Assembly (NCBI GenBank): GCA_021159825.1
Contig: JAGHDR010000279.1
Location: 1-15,375 of the forward strand
Reading direction: 5' to 3'
From: Deltaproteobacteria bacterium
Lineage (GTDB): Bacteria > Desulfobacterota > DSM-4660 > Desulfatiglandales > Desulfatiglandaceae
DNA length: 15,375 nucleotides
This document shows positions 1-6,910 of this stretch, piece after piece. Every line of letters starts with the position of its first letter. The stretch's first letter is position 1. The position numbers were made by a program, and so were the translations under genes. Under the pieces are notes generated by a model. That model did not search any database and was not told where the DNA came from. It saw nothing but the letters and a program-made list of their open reading frames with translations.

Positions 1-63
1 CTGGATCAAAACCCGGATTTTTCAATACTGATTCGGCGGGGGCTACCCGGAATGGGAGGTTAG
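1..63 (+). CDS. possible 3' end of an upstream CDS (partial)
   Basis: The first reading frame is open from the left edge to a TAG at 61-63 and would encode 20 residues (beginning LDQNPDFSIL, ending PGMGG). The stop lies 3 nt before the GTG start of the next gene, and that gene's Shine-Dalgarno (54-60) sits inside this tail, an arrangement typical of translationally coupled operon genes. The stretch is too short to identify a family, and an open frame of 20 codons is weak evidence by itself. Confidence 0.35.
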   Translation: MDQNPDFSILIRRGLPGMGG

Positions 64-66
64 CAC

Positions 67-1969
67 GTGAAAAAAAGACGACCCCGCAATTTTGAGTGGC
101 TCATGCTGAGCCTCTCCATCTTCATAATACTCTTGATTGGGGGATGCGGTGGCGCCGTCGGAACCCGGGACGTGGGGTTTCGAAAGGCCTATGAGCAGAT
201 CAACACCAATGCGTTTTTAGATGAAAATTACAGTACCACCTCAAAAAACGTGCTCCAGCGCTACAACATGGGGCAATTTTTCAAAAAAGATCCGCTGAAG
301 TGCCTCAATGAACTACACCAAAAAATCAGAACGGACACCGTAGGGATCTGCTTTTTACCCTGGCTGAACTGAATTATTTCACGGCAAAGTACACCCTCCG
401 GGACCTGGACGACAGCCCGCTTCCGGAAAACAGACCCTATTATCTGGACGCCGCCATCTATGCCTATTTTTATCTGTTCGATGAAACCCGGAACAAACCT
501 GCGAATCCGTTCAACCGACGTTATCGTCTGGCGTGCGATCTCTACAATATCGCCCTTGCCGAGGCAATGACCAATGCCAAAGGAAATCTGGTATTTAAGA
601 CCGGCATTCGGAAATTGCCCTTCGGAAACATTGATTTAACCCTTGATGCGGGGAATTTTCCCGTCAAACTGGATCTTTTTGAAAAGATCGTTGCCGCGGA
701 CCGATTGGATATTTACGGTCTCAGCAAACGAAACCGGGATGCGGGTCTGGGCGTTCCCTTCATTGCTCAGGGCAAAAAAACATCGGAACTGTCCATCAAG
801 CGCAGTTCGCCCGGAACCCTGTTCATGCGAATTGAAGGCGGTATTCAAAACCTTGAAACCGGGTCACTGAAAGGGAACCTGGAACTGTACGCACCCTTTG
901 ATCGAACCCGTGTGAAAATTGAGGGGAAATCCGTACCCCTTGAAAGTGATCTGAGTGCCCAATTGGCCTACAACCTCAATCAGCCTGACTTCTGGATGCT
1001 GGATATCGCGGGGTTTTTTTCGGGAAAAAGCGCCATCCCCACGGGTCTTTACCTCACCAAACCCTTCAATCCAAAGCAAATCCCCGTCATCTTCGTCCAC
1101 GGCACCGCCAGCAGTCCAGTCTGGTGGGCGGAAATGGCCAATACCCTTACCGCGGACCCGATCCTTCGAAAGCGCTATCAGTTCTGGTTCTATTTCTACG
1201 ACAGCGGCAAAACCATCGGTCTTTCAGCCCATCAGTTTCGTGAAATACTGACAAGCAAGGTGGACGAACTGGATCCCGAAGGCCGGAATAGCGCATTGCG
1301 GAACATGGTGGTCATCGGGCACAGCCAAGGAGGCCTGTTGACCAAACTCACAGTCGTTGATACCGGCGACAAAATTATCAGGGACGTTACCGGGAAAGGG
1401 CTGGAGGAACTCGATCTAACACCCGAACAGCGCAAGATAATCAGGAACAGAGCGATCTTTGAAGCATTGCCCTTTGTGCGCGGGTGGTGTTCATTTCAAC
1501 ACCCCACCGAGGCAGTTTCCTGGCGGGGGACTGGGTCCGAAATCTGGTTCGCCGACTGGTGTTCCTGCCCGTTGACATTGTCAAACAGACGGTCATCCTG
1601 GGAAAAGCCCTGGCCACAGCAGAGGTACCGGAGGAATGGCGTCACACCGAAAACCGCACCAGCATTGACAGCATGAGCCCCAAAAATCCAACGCTCCTGG
1701 CTCTTGCGAAAATCCCTTTGGCGCCAGGCGTCAAGGGGCATTCCACATTATTTCAGTCCAGGGCGAGGGGAATCCGACCCAAGGGGATGATTGGGGTGGT
1801 CGAATACAAGAGCGCTCATGTGGATTATGTGGAATCTGAATTCATCGTGCAAAGCGGTCATTCCTGCCAGGGTCATCCCCTGACCATTGAAAAGGTGCGG
1901 CGCATTCTTCTCTTGCATCTGAATACCAAAAAAAGTAGGGATGCACGCACATCCGCTTCAAAAAAATAG
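67..1969 (+). pseudogene. alpha/beta-hydrolase (lipase-like) lipoprotein, two frameshifts
   Basis: Three consecutive frames form one protein of about 634 residues if one base is restored near 333-340 and one near 1480-1483. The GTG start at 67 follows GGGAGGT at 54-60. The N-terminus has a basic stretch, a hydrophobic segment and a lipobox ending LIGGC, so an outer-membrane or periplasmic lipoprotein is likely. The first frame runs to about 340, then continues as RRDLLFTLAELNYF in frame 3 well before the nominal ATG at 567. The hydrolase core has IPVIFVHGTA (oxyanion region, about 1081-1110) and a nucleophile elbow GHSQGG with the Ser codon at 1323-1325. The third frame resumes with VVFISTPHRGS at 1484 and ends with SGHSCQGHP, probably carrying the catalytic His, then an EKVRRILLLHL tail. 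No other internal stops are seen, so either decay is recent or these are sequencing errors. The substrate is unknown. Confidence 0.85.
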
Positions 1970-1992
1970 ATAAAAGACTCGCGGCCCCACTA

Positions 1993-2949
1993 TCAACCGA
2001 AAAAACCCAGACCGTATTTACCGGCCGTGAGCAAAATTATTCCCGCCAGCATCCATTTGATGGCCCTTGCCGGAACAAACTTCTGACAACGAGCTCCCAG
2101 ATACATCCCCACCATTCCCCCAAGCCCGAACATGATGCCCAGCAACCAGTCCGGCGCCACGGACATGTTGGGATAGAACAGCGCCATCAGCTGGTAAAAG
2201 GCAACGCCGGCCACTGAAGTAACAAAGGTCCCCATGAGGGCGGCGCCTGCCACGGTGTAGACCGGCAATCTGAAAAAAGTCACAAAAAAGGGGGCAATGA
2301 TGGCCCCTCCGCCGATGCCGTACACCCCTCCCACAACGCCCACGATGAGGCTGAGCGCGAAAATCCCCCAGAACGAAACATCGAACGGTTCGCCATAAAA
2401 CGTGTAACCCAGCCTTGACAGGTTGAAATGGGTCACCTTTACCGCGGGAGTGAGCCGTTGATCGGTTGATTTTCCCTGTGTCGAGGCCTTTTCATAATGA
2501 CGCACCAGCTCCTGGAATCGCTTTTCGGCGGCCGCTTTTTCAGCCCCTCCCTTTTTCTTCAGCAAATCCAGAGCCATCTTCAGCCCTATCCAGAGCAGCA
2601 CCCCGCCCGCAAAAAGTTTGAAGGCTTTCGGATCCGGCAGGTAAGTGACCCGCACGAACGCTCCGATGAAAACCCCAGGCAGGGTGCCCGTCACCACCAC
2701 CCACGTCAGCGGCCACACCATTCGCCCTTCCTTGCAGTACCGATAAACACCGCTGGGAATAGCCACGATATTAAACAACTGGTTGGTGGCACTGACGGAC
2801 GGGTCCGTATACCCCAAAAAGGACATCTGAAAGGGGAGCAGCAGAAACGCTCCGGATACGCCGCCCATGGAAGTGAAAAAAGATATGGTAAATGCCACCA
2901 CCGGGGGGACCCATATGGATACTTCGATACCGGCTGTTGGGAAATACAT
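1993..2949 (-). CDS. TSUP (TauE/SafE) family membrane permease
   Basis: This 318-residue multi-pass membrane protein has the two-fold repeat typical of TauE/SafE transporters. The first repeat carries SMGGVSGAFLLLP (about residues 27-39) and the second GGVYGIGGGAIIAP (about 207-220), the glycine-rich motifs of the family. A charged cytosolic-type loop with coiled-coil character (about 130-185) separates the halves and is longer than in minimal members. Family members export or import sulfite, sulfonates, sulfoacetate or related organic anions; the substrate cannot be read from sequence, though a sulfur oxyanion would suit a sulfate reducer. The ATG at 2949 has GGAAG about 10 nt upstream. It lies 34 nt after the Cys-rich membrane protein gene and was probably co-transcribed with it. 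It converges on the broken hydrolase with only 23 nt between stops and no obvious terminator hairpin. Confidence 0.9.
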   Translation of the reverse strand: MYFPTAGIEVSIWVPPVVAFTISFFTSMGGVSGAFLLLPFQMSFLGYTDPSVSATNQLFNIVAIPSGVYRYCKEGRMVWPLTWVVVTGTLPGVFIGAFVRVTYLPDPKAFKLFAGGVLLWIGLKMALDLLKKKGGAEKAAAEKRFQELVRHYEKASTQGKSTDQRLTPAVKVTHFNLSRLGYTFYGEPFDVSFWGIFALSLIVGVVGGVYGIGGGAIIAPFFVTFFRLPVYTVAGAALMGTFVTSVAGVAFYQLMALFYPNMSVAPDWLLGIMFGLGGMVGMYLGARCQKFVPARAIKWMLAGIILLTAGKYGLGFFG

Positions 2950-2983
2950 CAGATATCGCTTCCAAGCTCAACAAATTGTTTGC

Positions 2984-3199
2984 TTACAACCAGCACTGCG
3001 GCCCTCTTCCATCGAGAGACGGATCAATTTGAACCATTTCCTTGCACTGGCTCTCCACCGGTAATGTACCTGTGTGTTTCAACGGACATTCCGTACTTTC
3101 ACACTCGCATCCGCCAATGTTTCCGGAGCGCTTCACATACCGCCAAACCAGATAGCCCGCCGCTAGGCACACGATCAAAACAACAGCGATTGTATCCAA
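2984..3199 (-). CDS. small Cys-rich single-span membrane protein (FeoB-associated-like)
   Basis: The 71-residue product has one N-terminal transmembrane helix (about residues 4-20), a basic stop-transfer YVKR, then five cysteines: C31, C33 and C38 in GGCECESTECP, plus C52 and C69. A short TM helix followed by a Cys cluster resembles the FeoB-associated Cys-rich membrane proteins; that resemblance is architectural and no feoB is present here. The start is TTG at 3199, preceded by AAAGGA with about 6 nt spacing; no ATG exists at the N-terminus. The gene lies 34 nt upstream of the TSUP permease, suggesting a two-gene unit. Metal binding or redox is an inference from the cysteines. Confidence 0.7.
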   Translation of the reverse strand: MDTIAVVLIVCLAAGYLVWRYVKRSGNIGGCECESTECPLKHTGTLPVESQCKEMVQIDPSLDGRGPQCWL

Positions 3200-3235
3200 A
3201 ATCCGTCCTTTCCATCGGCCACATTCACATTACTT

Positions 3236-3266
3236 ATTATCTCCCTCATCTCTACAAAAGTGTCAA
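3236..3266 (-). promoter_or_regulatory. candidate sigma-70-type promoter for the 3199-1993 unit
   Basis: On the minus strand there is a perfect TTGACA (3261-3266) and GATAAT (3236-3241, 5 of 6 matches to TATAAT) separated by 19 bp, longer than the usual 17. Transcription would begin near 3229, about 30 nt before the TTG start at 3199. Prediction by inspection only. Confidence 0.45.
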
Positions 3267-3317
3267 GCAGGTTTTGGAAATCTTTAACAAACACCTTCCG
3301 GCAGCAAAAAAGTAAAT

Positions 3318-3335
3318 CATTACAAACCGGTAATG
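3318..3335. repeat. inverted repeat, possible operator
   Basis: CATTAC, a 6-bp spacer and GTAATG form a perfect 6-bp-arm dyad. It lies in the divergent region between the Cys-rich membrane protein gene and htrA, about 50 bp upstream of the candidate minus-strand promoter. A transcription factor site is possible; there is no further support. Confidence 0.3.
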
Positions 3336-3452
3336 TTCAGGAAAGGATGCTGTAAGCCTGGGGGTTTAATGTGTCTGGAACTTCAGTCGACAAACTTATG
3401 GCCACGTTCCTAAGTAACAAATAAGTTCACCGAGGAGCGGGAGCTAACGATC

Positions 3453-3666
3453 ATGCTTCATCCTTTGGGCTTCCCCATTTGATTCGGCTGCCGCTTCAGA
3501 CGTTGTAAAGAGCGAAAAAGTGGTTAATCTAGCCGATATACAAGGGATAAAGGGCAAAAGGGTCAATCCGGATGAATACTGGAAGACAGTAATCATCAAA
3601 TGCAAACGTCTCTTTCGCAATCCACCGTTGGAAAGATCAATAGGGGTGGCGAAAAACCTGGCATAA
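3453..3666 (+). pseudogene. possible short gene or gene remnant upstream of htrA
   Basis: From 3448 to a TAA at 3664-3666 frame 1 stays open and reads like protein (for example NLADIQGIKGKRV, NPDEYWKTVIIKCKRLF), but it has no ATG. An ATG at 3453 with GGAG about 10 nt upstream opens a different frame that stops after nine codons. Removing one C from the run at 3473-3476 would join them into a product of about 70 residues beginning MLHPLGFPFDSAAAS. The family is not recognised. A GTG at 3520 could alternatively start a 48-residue product. An open frame of this length could occur by chance. The stop is 27 nt before the htrA start. Confidence 0.3.
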
Positions 3667-3693
3667 ACAAAACCCAAAATGAAGGAGTAAACC

Positions 3694-5169
3694 ATGAAAG
3701 TAATGACACGAAAAAGGACCTTTTCATCAGCACCAATGGCATTAAGTCTGGCTTTTCTGATAGCCGCTCTGTTTACAATAACGTCGATCTATTCAATTCC
3801 AGCAACCCATGCCGCGACCGCTGAAAATCAGGGCCATGTACGATGGGTGCCTGACAATTTCTCAGAACTGGCCGCAAAATACAGCCCCGCCGTGGTCAAC
3901 ATTCGTTCGGAAAAAAACGGCAAACCCCTCATGGAAGCAAATCCACATTTCAGGGGAAGGCCCTTTAACAAAAATGAACCTTTTCACGATTTTTTTGAGA
4001 AGTTTTTCGGAGGCCGTCCAAACCAGGGATTTAAACAAAGGAGCCTGGGCTCCGGTTTCATTATTGACCAGTCCGGATTCATCGTTACCAATAATCACGT
4101 TGTGGAAGGTGCCGATAAAATCAAGGTGATCCTCAAGGATGAACGTGAGTTTGATGCGGAAGTCAAAGGGCGGGATCCCAACACGGACCTGGCCCTCATC
4201 AAAATCAAATCGGACGGCAAACTGCCCACCATCCAGTTCGGCAATTCCGACAATGTCAAGGTGGGAGAATGGGTCATGGCCATCGGAAACCCGTTTGGCC
4301 TGGAACATACGGTCACCGTGGGCATCATCAGCGCCAAGGGCCGGGTAATCGGCTCAGGGCCCTATGATGACTTTATCCAGATCGATGCCTCCATCAACCC
4401 GGGTAACAGCGGCGGTCCGCTCATTAACATGGAAGGAAAAGTGGTGGGCATCAATACGGCCATTATCGCAGGCGGCCAGGGCATCGGATTCGCCATTCCC
4501 GTGAACATGGCCAAAGGCATCATAGAGCAGTTACAAACCAAAGGTGAAGTCACCCGCGGCTGGCTGGGGATCGGCATCCAGGATCTCTCAAAGGAATTGA
4601 AGGCTTATTATGGCGTCAAGGGGGATGCGGGTGTTCTGGTCACCAAGGTTTTTCCCGGTGATCCGGCAGAAAAAGCCGGTATTCACGCCAAGGATATCAT
4701 ACTGGCGGTTAATGGCAAGAAAGTGGACAGCAGCCGGGAATTAAGCCTCACCATCGCTGAATCCGCCGTGGGCCGGAAAACCCAACTCCTGGTGCTGCGC
4801 GATGGCGCTGAGAAAACATTCGCCATCGAACTGGGAAAAAGGCCGGAGACCATGACGGCCGTCCAGAGTCCGGAAGTTCAGAAAAAGAACCCGCTTGGCA
4901 TTGCCGTATCCAATCTGACCCCTGAAATCATTGGACAATTTCGGCTTCAAGCTGAAAAAGGCATCATGGTGGTCGGTGTGGAACCGGACAGCAAGGGAGA
5001 GGAAGCCGGCGTGCAGCCGGGGGACCTCATTAAAGAGATCAATCATCAAGGAGTGAATAACGTGGATCAATATTTAAAAGCGCTGGAAAAATTCAAGGAA
5101 GGAGAACCCATTTCGCTTTATATGTTAAGAAGCAACAGGGGTTACGTGGCCATCACACTGACCAAATAG
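3694..5169 (+). CDS. degP: Do-family periplasmic serine protease (HtrA/DegP-like)
   Basis: The 491-residue protein is full length for the DegP/DegQ/MucD group. It has an N-terminal signal peptide (basic MTRKR, hydrophobic core about 15-35, likely cleavage after ATHA at about residue 40). The trypsin-like domain shows the whole triad: His135 in TNNHVVEG, Asp165 in NTDLALIK and Ser239 in GNSGGPL. Two PDZ domains follow, at about 288-380 (starting RGWLGIGIQDL, with GVLVTKVFPGDPAEKAG) and about 398-490 (GIMVVGVEPDSKGEEAG). A long hydrophilic LA-type loop with EPFHDFFEKFFGG (about 95-107) precedes the core. It would degrade or refold damaged periplasmic proteins. ATG 3694 is preceded by AAGGAG with 6 nt spacing. 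It is followed 20 nt later by a hairpin terminator. Confidence 0.95.
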   Translation: MKVMTRKRTFSSAPMALSLAFLIAALFTITSIYSIPATHAATAENQGHVRWVPDNFSELAAKYSPAVVNIRSEKNGKPLMEANPHFRGRPFNKNEPFHDFFEKFFGGRPNQGFKQRSLGSGFIIDQSGFIVTNNHVVEGADKIKVILKDEREFDAEVKGRDPNTDLALIKIKSDGKLPTIQFGNSDNVKVGEWVMAIGNPFGLEHTVTVGIISAKGRVIGSGPYDDFIQIDASINPGNSGGPLINMEGKVVGINTAIIAGGQGIGFAIPVNMAKGIIEQLQTKGEVTRGWLGIGIQDLSKELKAYYGVKGDAGVLVTKVFPGDPAEKAGIHAKDIILAVNGKKVDSSRELSLTIAESAVGRKTQLLVLRDGAEKTFAIELGKRPETMTAVQSPEVQKKNPLGIAVSNLTPEIIGQFRLQAEKGIMVVGVEPDSKGEEAGVQPGDLIKEINHQGVNNVDQYLKALEKFKEGEPISLYMLRSNRGYVAITLTK

Positions 5170-5186
5170 GGTGTATTCCCAGATAC

Positions 5187-5235
5187 AAAAAAAGGACCGT
5201 AAGCTTTTGTTTTGCTTACGGTCCTTTTAGTTTTT
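5187..5235. terminator. bidirectional hairpin terminator between htrA and the tRNA-Cys fragment
   Basis: A perfect 15-bp stem (AAAAGGACCGTAAGC 5190-5204 with its complement 5214-5228) encloses a 9-nt loop. The plus-strand side ends CCTTTTAGTTTTT and serves htrA. The minus-strand side has an uninterrupted run of seven T (complement of 5187-5193), the better U-tract. On the minus strand it starts 10 nt past the CCA end of the truncated tRNA-Cys copy, so it was probably the original tRNA terminator. Confidence 0.9.
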
Positions 5236-5237
5236 CC

Positions 5238-5288
5238 TGGAGGCGGCAACCGGATTCGAACCGATGAATAACGGTTTTGCAGACCGCT
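5238..5288 (-). repeat. truncated tRNA-Cys copy, att-like direct repeat (distal)
   Basis: These 51 bp repeat 6911-6961 with one mismatch (C at 5249 against T at 6922). They represent the tRNA-Cys 3' part from position 26 through the anticodon arm with GCA, variable loop, T arm, 3' acceptor strand and CCA. The D arm and 5' acceptor strand are missing; the sequence beyond 5288 is unrelated, so the copy cannot make a tRNA. The mismatch changes one T-stem pair to G-U. A 3' tRNA fragment facing an intact gene in the same orientation is the usual product of integrase-mediated insertion into a tRNA gene. Confidence 0.85.
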
Positions 5289-5325
5289 ATCCTTGCATCG
5301 TTGTGAAAACTAACGGGGCTTGAAA

Positions 5326-5390
5326 CTGAAAATAGAACCACTTAGGCCATTTTCAGCCCAATCAGGATTTGGGCTTGTACTTCGATTGGG
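5326..5390. repeat. overlapping inverted repeats at the island edge
   Basis: Three dyads are packed together: CTGAAAAT (5326-5333) with ATTTTCAG (5349-5356), GCCCAA (5356-5361) with TTGGGC (5369-5374), and CCCAATC (5357-5363) with GATTGGG (5384-5390). The last two are mutually exclusive. They lie between the last island gene and the tRNA fragment, where a terminator or recombination arm sites could be. No T-tract follows, so a terminator role is not supported. Confidence 0.35.
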
Positions 5391-5810
5391 TCATCTCAAT
5401 AGCTGATTCTGAGGGTGTTCAGGTAGTGGATACCCCCGCCAACCGTTTATGATTGACATCAGGCAAGTACCTTTAATTTTTACGCTTTGACCTGGGTGAG
5501 AACTCGACCTTCCTTTACCACCAATGTCAAAGGAATCTCGATCCAATGGATTAGAAGAAAAACCCCATAGTTTAGATCCTGAGATCTCACTATCCTTATC
5601 CAGAAACGATTCCAAATCAAATTTACTTTTCTTATCGGCGTATTCTTTAAGAATGGAACTCGCCCCTCTTCGACTTACGGTCAATGGAAAAACCATTTCG
5701 TTGGAGCCCTTTATCGTCCACCGGGGGAGACCTAACGGCACTATTTTAAGCCCATTAACCAATAATTCGGAGCCTTCAATTGATGCCGGAGCTTGGTTGG
5801 ATTTAGGCAT
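5391..5810 (-). CDS. hypothetical protein, third gene of the tRNA-Cys island
   Basis: The 139-residue product is not recognised. It is soluble with no signal peptide or membrane segment. The middle (about residues 45-115) is charged and Ser/Gly-rich. The C-terminal end after about residue 115 (WRGYPLPEHPQNQLLR) looks unlike the rest and may be read-through past a truncation point, since the gene ends about 100 bp from the distal tRNA repeat. ATG 5810 overlaps the stop region of the preceding gene by 8 nt, with GGAG about 10 nt upstream, indicating translational coupling. It is AT-rich like its two partners. Confidence 0.6.
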   Translation of the reverse strand: MPKSNQAPASIEGSELLVNGLKIVPLGLPRWTIKGSNEMVFPLTVSRRGASSILKEYADKKSKFDLESFLDKDSEISGSKLWGFSSNPLDRDSFDIGGKGRSSSHPGQSVKIKGTCLMSIINGWRGYPLPEHPQNQLLR

Positions 5811-6288
5811 CCGTATCTAGCTCCACATTCTCTTCGTTATACTCTATCAAGGATAAACAGCTACTATCGATGCTTGCTGGCTCGACATTCAACAATAGAG
5901 ACAATTCTGCAGATGTTAATGGCTGATTAAGTTTGTCCAACAAAACGCTGACAGCGGTCCCAAGCTGCTCAGGAATGATTTCCTGAAATGATCTCGCATA
6001 CTCGGCAGCTTTGGACAGAAACTCTTCCCGCGTGCATGTGTTGAGCAAAAAAGACATATATTCTTGGTTGTATTGATGGGTTAACCAAAGATTTTTCAGA
6101 GCATAACTTAGCAAATGATTTTCAAAAAAAGGGTGACTATACTTTTCTACAAATCTTGAAGTTTCTTCCACGTAAGCGGCATAAAACTCACCTTCAATAT
6201 CATCAGATTGTTTTATTCTAAGCACAAAATCATCCGGGACTTGAACTGGTGTTTGATAATAGGTCGGTTCTGAACTATCCATTTCCAT
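5803..6288 (-). CDS. hypothetical protein, second gene of the tRNA-Cys island
   Basis: The 161-residue acidic protein is predicted to be soluble and mostly helical (for example FVEKYSHPFFENHLLSYALKNLW and a later leucine-rich stretch, about 115-150). No family was recognised. The start is well supported: GGAGGTGAT, a near-perfect anti-SD match, lies 7 nt before ATG 6288. It begins 14 nt after the stop of the first island gene and overlaps the third by 8 nt, so the three are almost certainly one transcript and probably act together. Confidence 0.7.
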   Translation of the reverse strand: MEMDSSEPTYYQTPVQVPDDFVLRIKQSDDIEGEFYAAYVEETSRFVEKYSHPFFENHLLSYALKNLWLTHQYNQEYMSFLLNTCTREEFLSKAAEYARSFQEIIPEQLGTAVSVLLDKLNQPLTSAELSLLLNVEPASIDSSCLSLIEYNEENVELDTDA

Positions 6289-6302
6289 GACATCACCTCC
6301 CG

Positions 6303-6635
6303 TTAAAAATTGAGGTTCGGCCTTGGATTCATTATCTCCTCAGCCTTCTTGATTAGCCACTGTCCGATTGATTTTGCGATATCTGGCCTCATGATGACTC
6401 CCATCTGAAATTCTCTAACCAAATTGACCGGAGACTGCTCTTCACTACTTTTGGCGACGCCATCTCCGATCTTATATTTGATTGATTCTGGAATATCGTT
6501 ATGCTCAACGAAGAAACTACAGAGCACTTCACCCTGAGGGGTTGCTCCACCCCAAGCGCCAGTTGCTGGAACAATCTTATAATCGGGCGTTTTCTTGAAC
6601 TTGATATCCAAAGTTTTCTTAGAAAGATCTTCCAT
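6303..6635 (-). CDS. hypothetical protein, first gene of the tRNA-Cys island (possibly DUF3467-like)
   Basis: The product is 110 residues from ATG 6635. An ATG at 6644 is also in frame, but the ribosome binding site AGGAG abuts it directly and is 9 nt from the 6635 ATG, so the inner start is preferred. The sequence has a beta-rich middle with VPATGAWGG and GEVLCSFFVEH, then VREFQMGVIMRPDIAKSIGQ and a C-terminal helix. The order of an FxV-type strand followed by a P-x-x-A-K helix recalls DUF3467 proteins; this is a resemblance by eye, and function is unknown. No membrane or signal segment. It leads the operon. Confidence 0.65.
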   Translation of the reverse strand: MEDLSKKTLDIKFKKTPDYKIVPATGAWGGATPQGEVLCSFFVEHNDIPESIKYKIGDGVAKSSEEQSPVNLVREFQMGVIMRPDIAKSIGQWLIKKAEEIMNPRPNLNF

Positions 6636-6696
6636 TTCTGGCATCTCCTACAATACGAACGAATTGGTGAAAAAACTTCCAGAAGATTAGGGCCGA

Positions 6697-6726
6697 ACAA
6701 TACATAAATGTTTCGGCGTTTGTCAA
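6697..6726 (-). promoter_or_regulatory. candidate promoter of the island operon
   Basis: On the minus strand, TTGACA (6721-6726) and TATTGT (6697-6702, 4 of 6 matches) are 18 bp apart. Transcription would start near 6690, about 45 nt upstream of the first island gene's ribosome binding site. An imperfect dyad, GCCGAACA (6692-6699) with TGTTTCGGC (6709-6717), overlaps the -10 and spacer and could be a repressor site. Confidence 0.5.
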
Positions 6727-6858
6727 TAGAATATTGGGCAGCACATGGACCATTCCATTTAAAAAAGCACATATTTTCAATAGATTTTATACTGTTCCAA
6801 AACGAACTATAATACCCTCATTTCCTAATTGCCCTTAATTAACGGGACTTGGTGGGAC

Positions 6859-6901
6859 AAAAAAAAGGCTCACAAGTGGTTCAAATTACTTGCAAGCCTT
6901 T
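6859..6901 (-). terminator. rho-independent terminator after tRNA-Cys
   Basis: On the minus strand the arms (6888-6901 and 6864-6877) pair over 14 positions with two central mismatches around a 10-nt loop, followed by eight T (complement of 6859-6866). It starts 10 nt past the tRNA CCA end. It is a different hairpin from the one after the truncated copy, as expected if an inserted element brought its own terminator. Confidence 0.8.
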
Positions 6902-6910
6902 GATTTTATT

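Larger units (their letters stand above)
3200..3693. other. divergent intergenic region
   Basis: This gap of about 490 bp separates the minus-strand Cys-rich/TSUP unit from htrA. It holds the candidate minus-strand promoter, the CATTAC/GTAATG dyad and the coding-like stretch at 3453-3666. No convincing sigma-70 promoter for htrA was found by eye. GGAACTT near 3376 resembles a SigmaE -35 but lacks a matching -10. Confidence 0.6.
5289..6910. mobile_element. small AT-rich island inserted at tRNA-Cys (integrase not present)
   Basis: The segment is bounded by the 51-bp tRNA-Cys repeats. It lies on the 3' side of the intact tRNA, as expected for a tyrosine-integrase element whose crossover falls at the anticodon arm. 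GC in three sampled 60-base lines is 37-38%, against 52-55% in two sampled lines of the dap region. Contents are a three-gene minus-strand operon, its promoter and a terminator next to the intact tRNA. No integrase, excisionase or replication gene is visible in about 1.6 kb, so it is either a decayed remnant or a satellite mobilised in trans. Which copy is attL or attR is not decided. Confidence 0.7.

Noticed and set aside
2497..3315. A 272-codon plus-strand open frame
   Set aside because: It runs antisense through the TSUP permease and the Cys-rich protein gene, with no ribosome site or recognisable domain; a shadow of the minus-strand genes.
3374..3410. SigmaE-like -35 (GGAACTT) before htrA
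   Set aside because: No TCTAA/TCTGA-like -10 lies at 15-17 bp, so a SigmaE promoter is not supported.
3444..3695. An 83-codon minus-strand open frame upstream of htrA
   Set aside because: It is antisense to the coding-like plus frame at 3448-3666 and starts over the htrA ribosome site region; no supporting motif.
5238..5310. A second functional tRNA-Cys gene
   Set aside because: Homology ends after the anticodon arm; the D arm and 5' acceptor strand are absent and the adjoining sequence cannot pair with the 3' acceptor strand.
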